Origin: Planctomycetaceae bacterium
GTDB lineage: Bacteria; Planctomycetota; Planctomycetia; Pirellulales; Pirellulaceae
Assembly: GCA_024642205.1 (NCBI GenBank)
Contig: JAHEBQ010000012.1
Coordinates: 62,001 to 126,000 of the forward strand
Direction of reading: 5' to 3'
DNA: 64,000 bases
The first letter of the stretch is position 1, and every line of letters begins with the position of its first letter. The notes under the pieces are model-generated. The model was not told the origin of the DNA, did not search any database, and worked only from the letters and a program-made list of their open reading frames with translations. Shown piece by piece: positions 57,365-64,000 of the stretch. Made by a program: the position numbers and the translations under genes.

Positions 57365-58423
57365 TCAAAATAAACCACTATTACCGGTGAGTCCGGAGAT
57401 GATCGCGATCAATGGCATGAAGAGGGAGACAATCGCAAACACAATCGATAATCCGACGCACCAGAGAATGAACGCATTCAGCAAATAGATCCACCAATCA
57501 CCCACATTGCGGTTTCGATCCCAGTAGTAAGCCGCGACTTCTCGCATCAAGGCAATCTTCCCTTGCGACTCCGGCAATCCCAGTGTGCAACCGGCTAGAT
57601 GATATTTGGGATTCAACAACAGCTGCGGCTCAGGCATCCGTTTCCTGCGCGAAATAACGTCAGGGGAAGCCTGGTCCACCTGCCGCAACCGCGGATCTCC
57701 GGTCACTGAACTGGCCGTGGAAACGGCTTCGTCCTGCGTCAACCCGGCTTCCAACAACAAGGAAACGTGCCACATCCAGGTCGCACATGCGCTACGTGTG
57801 CTCATCAAATGTTGATCAAGCCAGCTGAGATTGCCGGGCCGAGCATCCTGACCGATGCGATTGAGCATCCGGAAACACAGCGCCGCGATCACCGGTCCGA
57901 GAAGAAAAGCCCACCACCAACGTTGGACGAAGCCGCAAACCGAAAAAACGAACTTCGTCGCGCGCGGTAATTCGATTCCGAACTCATCAAACATCTCATG
58001 GAACTGTGGAGCAATAGTGCAACTGAATGCGACCAGCAGCAATAGCGAAACGACCAATATCACCAGCGGATAAAGCATCAACCGGCCTAGGCGACGGGCA
58101 CCGGCCGATTTGGAACTCAGGGCAAGAAAACCGGATCGCACCGTCTGCCTTACGTCGACGGACGGATCCGTCCCCTCCGGCGTCGTGTCCGGTTTGATCC
58201 ATGGCAGGCAAACCGCCAGCACATCAGGGCGCCGCAGTGCTTTTTCGAGTTTCGCCGGTCCTTGGAACCAGCGACTCAAACTCCTTAATTGTTTGCGTGC
58301 ATCACCAGGCAGATCTTCAGCCATTTGATCCAGTTCGGTCGCGATTTGTCCGCGCACGCGCAAGACACTGCCCCAACGATCCGTGACCCTTGTATCACTC
58401 AACTGAATTCTTGTTTCTTCCAT
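57365..58423 (-). CDS. GspF-like inner membrane protein (second)
   Basis: A 352-residue paralogue. The first domain is helical. Membrane helices lie at about 112-135, 160-185 and near the end (about 310-340). The landmark PQFHEMFDEFGIELPRATK sits between the first two. The start is 3 bases after the stop of the first GspF-like gene. It and the third copy share the landmark closely, so they probably arose by duplication. Confidence 0.85.
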   Translation of the reverse strand: MEETRIQLSDTRVTDRWGSVLRVRGQIATELDQMAEDLPGDARKQLRSLSRWFQGPAKLEKALRRPDVLAVCLPWIKPDTTPEGTDPSVDVRQTVRSGFLALSSKSAGARRLGRLMLYPLVILVVSLLLLVAFSCTIAPQFHEMFDEFGIELPRATKFVFSVCGFVQRWWWAFLLGPVIAALCFRMLNRIGQDARPGNLSWLDQHLMSTRSACATWMWHVSLLLEAGLTQDEAVSTASSVTGDPRLRQVDQASPDVISRRKRMPEPQLLLNPKYHLAGCTLGLPESQGKIALMREVAAYYWDRNRNVGDWWIYLLNAFILWCVGLSIVFAIVSLFMPLIAIISGLTGNSGLF

Positions 58424-58426
58424 GGG

Positions 58427-59362
58427 TTACGTGCCGGCGGTTGCCAAGTCCTTCAGCATCGAAATGATGGGCCAGAAAATAAGAACGGCGTACATCGCCA
58501 CGACTCCTCCGCCGAGTAAAGAAATCAATGCGATCGGCGTCGCAACTCTCAAGTAGGCCAATCGCTGGCCGGCCATACTCGCGAAACATTCCGACATCGG
58601 GTCCAGCTGTCGCACTTTTTCCGGGTCCTGAGCCGCAGCCGTAATTTCGCCAACGGCCACCGGATCGGCGACCGTTAGATCACAACTGACCGAAACTGCT
58701 TTATTGAAATTCATCCCGGACGCCATCAGCATTTGCAGCGTCTGGATCGCCGTCGCGGATACCTGCCATCGCACGTATTTCCTTCCACCCAGCCACAAAG
58801 CTGCCTTGGTGACCCCTCCGGTAATCAACCAGATCGAAATCAGAACAATTCCGATCCCCAGCACCGCCACAATTGTGGGCAGCCATGGAAGTGGATCTAT
58901 TCGCGGAGGCGCGTTGATTGCCGCTGGTAACAGCAAATCGGCTCGCATCTCTTCGACAACCGGGACAATTCTGAAATCAAAGAGACTCAGTCCGCAGAAC
59001 GCGATGAGCAGCACAAGCATCAGATATAGCAACGTGCAACGCAACGTCCGCGTCACCCTGTCGCGAGCCGAACGAAGCGCAGTAAGACCATCGAGCACAG
59101 GAATCATTGAGCCCGTTTGATCAAAGACAACCAACGCGGCCCGATAACGTCGAGGCAGCGTCTCCAGCGAGTCGAGCGTTTGCATCAAAAACTGACCGCC
59201 TGTCACCAGGGGCTGCAGGTCACTTTCCAAGCGACTGAGCTTGTCAAGCGTCAGCCGGTCGTACGATTCGCTCGGCTTCTCGCCGCCAATTTCGATCGGA
59301 ACCCCGGCGATGATTGCGGCTTTCAAATCGTTATGAAATCGCTGCCAATTGGTCAGATTCAT
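58427..59362 (-). CDS. GspF-like inner membrane protein (first, divergent)
   Basis: From the ATG at 59362 this is a 311-residue protein. It has the same helix order as its two neighbours: a helical domain, membrane helices near residues 109-128 and 164-187, and a C-terminal hydrophobic segment. The landmark is eroded to FDFRIVPVVEEMRADLLLP. A start at 59395 would add 11 residues. It opens the minus-strand operon and is divergent from the sulfatase gene. Confidence 0.8.
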   Translation of the reverse strand: MNLTNWQRFHNDLKAAIIAGVPIEIGGEKPSESYDRLTLDKLSRLESDLQPLVTGGQFLMQTLDSLETLPRRYRAALVVFDQTGSMIPVLDGLTALRSARDRVTRTLRCTLLYLMLVLLIAFCGLSLFDFRIVPVVEEMRADLLLPAAINAPPRIDPLPWLPTIVAVLGIGIVLISIWLITGGVTKAALWLGGRKYVRWQVSATAIQTLQMLMASGMNFNKAVSVSCDLTVADPVAVGEITAAAQDPEKVRQLDPMSECFASMAGQRLAYLRVATPIALISLLGGGVVAMYAVLIFWPIISMLKDLATAGT

Positions 59363-59707
59363 CGTTGGCCTTGCTACTGCCTGAGATTCGATCACTCAGG
59401 GTAGCACAGTCCGTGAACCCGATAAAGGACTGGGCGTCTCGTTCCTGGTACATTGTGAGGGTCCCCGGCGATCCCCGACGATAACAAAGCGTCGAAAGAG
59501 GCATCAACTGGATTTCTTCGATTGGCGACTATGGGTTGAACGAATCGGTTTTTGAACAGCATCGATCTCACGCACCTGCCTGATCCGGTACAATACATCG
59601 ATACACCGCCTTTTGGTTTTGGCCTGTTTGAAAGGCAAGTCAATCGCCAGCCAGGGTCGAATTGCCGGTAGGTTCTTTCTCAATCTCAAGAAAATCGTTT
59701 GAATCCC
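59363..59707. other. Divergent intergenic region
   Basis: About 345 bases between the pseudopilin operon (minus) and the sulfatase (plus). It must hold both promoters. No clear elements or further gene were identified. Confidence 0.5.
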
Positions 59708-61282
59708 ATGAAAACTTTCTTAATGATCTTCGGTTGGATTGCATTCGTGACGTTCGATTGTTGGAGCCAAGAGCCCCAGGCTACGAGTCTGAAGACCGGG
59801 CAGCGACCGAATGTATTGTTTATTGCTGTCGACGATTTACGACCCGAACTAGGCTGTTACGGATCGACGATCGTCAAAAGCCCAAACATCGATCGGCTCG
59901 CCGCAACCGGCGTGACGTTTACGCGAGCCTATTGCCAGCAAGCGGTGTGTAACCCTTCCCGCGCCAGCCTGATGACAGGACTCCGCCCAGATACGATCAA
60001 AGTCTGGGACTTGCAGACGGATTTCCGAACTGCCAAGCCGGATGCGGTCACGTTGACCCAGCAATTCATGCAAAACGGCTACCACGTCGCGGGAATCGGG
60101 AAAATTTTTCACAACAACATCCAGGATCCGCCGTCATGGAGTGAACCCAAACTGAACGTACCCGACTATCCGTTTGATCCCGACGCGGTTTACCGGGCGA
60201 AGGAGAATGTGGCCTGGCTTGAGCAGCGGCAAGCGGAATTGACTGCCAAAGGCGACACGCGCCGGATTGACCAATTTGGCAAATGGTATCTCAAGCATGT
60301 AGCGACAGAGAACGTCGATGTTCCGGACGATGCGTATTTCGATGGAGCACAGACGTCCGTCGCGATCGAAAAAATGAAAGCGCTTGCCAGTGCTGACAAG
60401 CCATTTTTTCTGGCAGTCGGCTATTATCGGCCTCACCTCCCGTTCAACGCTCCGAAGCGCTATTGGGACCTGTATGAGCGAGATGAAATTCCGCTGGCGG
60501 AAAATCGTTTTCTTCCAGCCAATGTGCCTCTTATGGCGGTCAACACGGCGCGGGAAATTCGCGGCTACACCGATTTCAAGACGATGCCGCAACCCCATGA
60601 AGGCTCGCTGACCGATGAGCAATCTCGACTGTTGAGGCACGGCTACCTGGCGTCGGTGAGTTACATCGATGCGCAGGTCGGTCGGCTTCTGAATTCACTC
60701 CGCGAGCAAGGACTGGATAAAAACACGATTGTCGTTTTGTGGGGAGACCACGGCTGGAAACTGGGCGAACACAACAGTTGGTGCAAGATGACAAATTTCG
60801 AAATTGACACGCGTGTTCCGCTGATCGTTCGCGCTGGCGATGCCAAGGAAAAGGGTCAACGATGTGACCGCCTGGTCGAGTTCGTTGACATTTATCCGAC
60901 ATTGTGTGAACTGGCTCAAATCCCGGTTCGCAATGAACTGGAGGGAACAAGTTTTGCCCCGTTGCTCGACAACCGGGCGTTAGCCTGGAAAAAAGCGGTC
61001 TTCTGCCAATTCCTCCGCGAGGGAATCTGGGTCGCACCCGATGGCGTGACGTATATGGGACGATGTATTCGTACCGAACGTTATCGCTACGTGGAATGGA
61101 AAAAACCGGATTCAAACGTCGTCACCGCCCGTGAACTTTACGACCTCGATTCCGATCCTCAGGAAAATGACAATATCGCCGAACAACCGGCCCGACAGGA
61201 ACTCATTGCGGATCTGGCCAGACAGCTCAAGGCTGGCTGGCGAGCAGCATTGCCGGAATCAAAGCTGGAAACAACAGAGTAG
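59708..61282 (+). CDS. Exported sulfatase, iduronate-2-sulfatase-like
   Basis: A 524-residue type I sulfatase with an N-terminal signal (MKTFLMIFGWIAFVTFDCWS). NVLFIAVDDLRPELGCYG carries the metal Asp pair (42-43). The active-site motif CNPSRASLMTG (Cys81) is of the kind converted to formylglycine by an FGE enzyme. GKIFHN, GYYRPHLPF and LWGDHGWKLGEHNSW follow, as in iduronate-2-sulfatase-like enzymes. It probably desulfates algal or animal polysaccharides. The ATG at 59708 is preferred over a TTG at 59699. No cognate FGE or lyase is adjacent. Confidence 0.92.
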   Translation: MKTFLMIFGWIAFVTFDCWSQEPQATSLKTGQRPNVLFIAVDDLRPELGCYGSTIVKSPNIDRLAATGVTFTRAYCQQAVCNPSRASLMTGLRPDTIKVWDLQTDFRTAKPDAVTLTQQFMQNGYHVAGIGKIFHNNIQDPPSWSEPKLNVPDYPFDPDAVYRAKENVAWLEQRQAELTAKGDTRRIDQFGKWYLKHVATENVDVPDDAYFDGAQTSVAIEKMKALASADKPFFLAVGYYRPHLPFNAPKRYWDLYERDEIPLAENRFLPANVPLMAVNTAREIRGYTDFKTMPQPHEGSLTDEQSRLLRHGYLASVSYIDAQVGRLLNSLREQGLDKNTIVVLWGDHGWKLGEHNSWCKMTNFEIDTRVPLIVRAGDAKEKGQRCDRLVEFVDIYPTLCELAQIPVRNELEGTSFAPLLDNRALAWKKAVFCQFLREGIWVAPDGVTYMGRCIRTERYRYVEWKKPDSNVVTARELYDLDSDPQENDNIAEQPARQELIADLARQLKAGWRAALPESKLETTE

Positions 61283-61348
61283 CGTCGCGTGACAGGAAAC
61301 ATGGACGTTTTGTATGAATTTGCGCTCAATGCTGGGAGAACTGAATCC

Positions 61349-62053
61349 ATGACAAAAACTCAAGTCCTGGCTCTGCTTAAAGAAAACCAAAATGAACGCG
61401 GCATTGCTCATTGGAAAAAAATGGGAGCCCGGAAAACTGGAAAGCTCAAGAGCTTTGGTATCGGCCTGACGCAACTTCGAAAACTGGCCAAACAGATTGG
61501 GCGCGACCACAAACTGGCTCAGCTACTTTGGAAGAGTGACATCTACGATGCAAAAGTCCTCGGCTTGCTGATCGACGATCCGAAGCAGATCACACGGGAA
61601 CAAGCAGAGCAACAGGTCGAACAGCTTCATGCCGGTATGCTGGCGCACGTGTTTGCTTCCTGCGACGCGACACTGGCCAAGTCTCCAATTGCAGAACCGC
61701 TTTCCCGTGACTGGATAGAGAGCAAAGACAACGTTCGTCGACGTTGCGGCTACACACTGTTGTACGAACTGTCCAAGAAAAGCATCAAAACGATGGACGA
61801 TGCGTATTTCCTGGATCGAATCACCCACATTCGCGATACGATTCATGATCAGGAAATGTGGGTCAGGGAGGCGATGAACCTCGCTTTGATGGGAATCGGA
61901 AAACGCAATCCGAGACTCAACCAGGCCGCGATCGCTGCCGTCAAGTCAATCGGCCCGGTCGACATCGACTACGGACCGGACAACAACTGCGAACCCCTGA
62001 ACGTGATGTATCATTTAACGAGCGAATACGTGAAACGAAAATTCTCCCGGTAG
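61349..62053 (+). CDS. AlkD-like DNA alkylation repair protein
   Basis: A 234-residue all-helical protein of the HEAT-like-repeat DNA glycosylase family. It has KMGARKTGKLKSFGIGLTQLRKLAKQIG at the start, then SDIYDAKVLGLLIDDP, WIESKDNVRRRCGYTLLYEL and WVREAMNLALMGIGKRN repeats. Such proteins bind and excise positively charged alkylated bases; some relatives lack activity. The start at 61349 (MTKTQ) was chosen over 61289 by family N-terminus. It follows the sulfatase by 66 bases. Confidence 0.85.
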   Translation: MTKTQVLALLKENQNERGIAHWKKMGARKTGKLKSFGIGLTQLRKLAKQIGRDHKLAQLLWKSDIYDAKVLGLLIDDPKQITREQAEQQVEQLHAGMLAHVFASCDATLAKSPIAEPLSRDWIESKDNVRRRCGYTLLYELSKKSIKTMDDAYFLDRITHIRDTIHDQEMWVREAMNLALMGIGKRNPRLNQAAIAAVKSIGPVDIDYGPDNNCEPLNVMYHLTSEYVKRKFSR

Positions 62054-62306
62054 TTTCGACAATCTTCCTTGAAGGCGGGACGCCAAAAACGGGATTCCCT
62101 GAGCAAATCGCATTCGGCCACGGACGACACAACAACCGAACATTGCGATTCCGGTACCCTGCTACGGTCAACCTGAAATTCTCCATCATCTTTTCTTGGT
62201 ATCGTTCGTGGTTGTAGGATATCCTGATATCAAATACCGGGTGTCATTCATGGCCGAACTTGAAACTGACGATTAACAAAAAACCGAGCTGATCGGAAGG
62301 ACTCGA

Positions 62307-64000
62307 ATGATCCCAAGATGCAAGTTAGCCGTCCGATTTTTGGCCCAATTCTGTTTGTTGACTTGGTTCCTGGTACCGGTTGTGGTCGCGCAGACGACTC
62401 CGCCAGACAACGATTCAGTCGCCGGAAACAAGCGGGTTGAAGAGTTGATGAAGTCGTTTGCCCCGCGCGGCGTACAGGCAGACGACTCGCAGCCAACGCC
62501 TCCAATCGAGGCCGTCAAAAAGTTCCGGGTTCGCGAAGGCTTCGAAGTCGACCTGGTAGCCCATGAACCGGAGATTTCGCAACCGCTGTTTCTGACCTGG
62601 GATTCGCGCGGCCGCATGTGGGTGATTCAGTATCGGCAATATCAATTCCCGGCTGGATTGAAAGTCGTTCGCTACGACCAACACCTTCGTGCCGTCTTCG
62701 ACCGGGTTCCCGAACCGCCACCACTGGGCACTCCAGGTTTGGACAAAGTCACCGTTTTCGAAGACACCAATGGCGATGGTCGCTACGACAACAGCAAGGA
62801 TGTTATCACCGGATTGAATATTGCGTCATCGGTCCAGGTCGGTGCAAACGGAATCTGGGTGCTGAATCCGCCCTACCTGTTGTTCTATCCCGACGCCGAT
62901 GGTAACGACGTTCCCGACGGTATCCCGGAAGTTCATTTGTCCGGTTTCGGCTTGCAAGATACGCATTCGGTAGCGAACAACCTGGTCTGGGGGCCCGATG
63001 GCTGGCTGTACGGCGCCAACGGAAGCACGACCGTTGGAACGGTCAGTTCAAAAGCCACCAAGGGCGTCGGATTTGAAGGCCAGTGTATTTGGCGATACCA
63101 TCCGACGACGAACGTGTTTGAGATTTTTGCCGAAGGAGGCGGCAACACGTTTAGTCTTGAGATTGACTCCAAAGGCCGTGTGTTTTCTGGCACAAACGGC
63201 GGCGGCATGCGAGGTTACTATTACCCGCAAGGGAGCTATGCCGACAAGAACTGGGGCAAACATGGACCGTTAACCAACCCCTACGCGTTCGGTTATTTTC
63301 GATCCATGAAAATGACCGGCGACCCGAGGAGGTTTGCACAGGCATTCCTGATTTACGAAGGCGGATTGTTCCCTGCGGAATTCGACGGCACGATTATCGC
63401 GCCCAACGCCCTGCACAATGTTGTGTGGAACAGTGAACTGATCCCGGATGGATCGACCTATCGAACCGTCGACAGAGAGAATCTGCTGGACAGTCAAGAC
63501 CGCTGGTTTCGACCGGTGCACAACGGCGTTGGCCCGGACGGTGCCATTTACCTGGCCGACTGGTATGACACGCGACTGAGTCATATCAGTCCGATCGATG
63601 ATTGGCACAAAAGCAGCGGTCGCATCTACCGAGTCCGCCCCTCCGGCACAACGCCGGTCTACACCGGCGGCGATTTACACCAGCAGACCAACGATCAACT
63701 TATTGCCAAATTTGATGACCCAAACAAATGGGTACGGCAGCGGGCGATGTTGGAACTCGGTTGGCGAGGGGATCGACGCGTGGTGGAAACGCTGGTGCGT
63801 CAGGTAGACAAACGCTCGTCCCTGGAGTCCTTGTGGGCACTCAATTTGATGGATGAACTGTCGACGCCTCGAGCCGTCAAATGGATTCACCACGAAGACC
63901 CTGACATTCGACGCTGGACCATTCGATTATTGGGCGATCGGCACGAGGGTCATCCCGCGATGGCACAACTTGCTGCCAGCGAATTGGATCTGCAAGTTCG
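62307..64000 (+). CDS. PVC-type membrane-bound dehydrogenase (5' part, cut by window end)
   Basis: The frame runs from the ATG at 62307 to the end of the window, at least 564 residues, so the gene is incomplete. A Sec signal (about 1-29, ending VVVAQ) is followed by the opening KKFRVREGFEVDLVAHEP typical of planctomycete membrane-bound dehydrogenases. A beta-propeller comes next (DSRGRMWVIQYRQY, FEDTNGDGRYDN, NNLVWGPDGWLYGANGS, HNGVGPDGAIYLADWYD). The last part visible is HEAT-like helical repeats (PNKWVRQRAMLELG). Full-length relatives end with a cytochrome c domain (CxxCH), which would lie beyond the window. It may oxidise sugars or alcohols in the periplasm. Confidence 0.9.
   Translation, partial: MIPRCKLAVRFLAQFCLLTWFLVPVVVAQTTPPDNDSVAGNKRVEELMKSFAPRGVQADDSQPTPPIEAVKKFRVREGFEVDLVAHEPEISQPLFLTWDSRGRMWVIQYRQYQFPAGLKVVRYDQHLRAVFDRVPEPPPLGTPGLDKVTVFEDTNGDGRYDNSKDVITGLNIASSVQVGANGIWVLNPPYLLFYPDADGNDVPDGIPEVHLSGFGLQDTHSVANNLVWGPDGWLYGANGSTTVGTVSSKATKGVGFEGQCIWRYHPTTNVFEIFAEGGGNTFSLEIDSKGRVFSGTNGGGMRGYYYPQGSYADKNWGKHGPLTNPYAFGYFRSMKMTGDPRRFAQAFLIYEGGLFPAEFDGTIIAPNALHNVVWNSELIPDGSTYRTVDRENLLDSQDRWFRPVHNGVGPDGAIYLADWYDTRLSHISPIDDWHKSSGRIYRVRPSGTTPVYTGGDLHQQTNDQLIAKFDDPNKWVRQRAMLELGWRGDRRVVETLVRQVDKRSSLESLWALNLMDELSTPRAVKWIHHEDPDIRRWTIRLLGDRHEGHPAMAQLAASELDLQV

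Overview
The window reads as chromosomal DNA of a planctomycete, most likely in or near the Pirellulales. The signs are a DUF1559 prepilin-like protein, a PVC-type membrane-bound dehydrogenase, a formylglycine sulfatase, secreted PQQ-propeller and amidohydrolase proteins, Hanks-type kinases (one beside an ECF sigma factor), and several clade-type small proteins. GC looks moderate by eye. Species cannot be named from the sequence alone. No insertion sequence, phage, integrase, rRNA or CRISPR array was seen.

Region 1 (253-5362, plus strand) is the most striking part. It holds five co-directional genes that together make a eukaryote-like ubiquitin conjugation system: a ubiquitin-like protein ending in glycine, an E2 with canonical HPN and catalytic Cys spacing, an E1 with a zinc ribbon, a membrane-anchored JAB/JAMM isopeptidase with a complete metal motif, and a membrane-anchored protein with a C-terminal RING-like zinc finger (E3 candidate). 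Both the predicted deconjugase and the predicted ligase sit in the membrane, which suggests conjugation at the inner face of the cytoplasmic membrane.

Region 2 (5454-23057) is mostly housekeeping: adenine deaminase, a Nudix hydrolase, cobalamin adenosyltransferase, the PII pair glnB-glnD, a TPR lipoprotein, tRNA-Asp with a strong terminator, flotillin FloA, SufE, a ParA ATPase, N-formylglutamate amidohydrolase, an isolated groES, a prenyltransferase-fold protein overlapping cutC, and an isolated rplX. Region 3 (23228-29540) holds a Tat-exported TIM-barrel protein, a large secreted protein of unknown role, a small conserved protein, and a Ser/Thr kinase with a degenerate receiver domain.

Region 4 (29937-37981) is a compact inorganic-carbon operon: dabA, dabB, a second NuoM/L-like membrane subunit, and a SulP transporter fused to STAS and to a C-terminal PII-like domain. 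Together these would energise CO2 hydration and import bicarbonate, with built-in small-molecule control. A palindrome lies upstream.

Region 5 (38773-52518) begins with an ECF sigma factor overlapping a large kinase with a Cache-like sensor. Secreted degradative enzymes follow: a PQQ propeller, an M1 peptidase, a double-domain amidohydrolase and a single-domain one (both with degenerate metal sites), and a CocE/NonD hydrolase. Region 6 (52707-59362, minus strand) is a type II secretion/type IV pilus-like operon with three consecutive GspF-like membrane proteins, three pseudopilin-like proteins, a DUF1559 protein and an unknown protein, but no ATPase or secretin. Region 7 holds a sulfatase, an AlkD-like protein and the 5' part of a PVC-type dehydrogenase cut by the window end.
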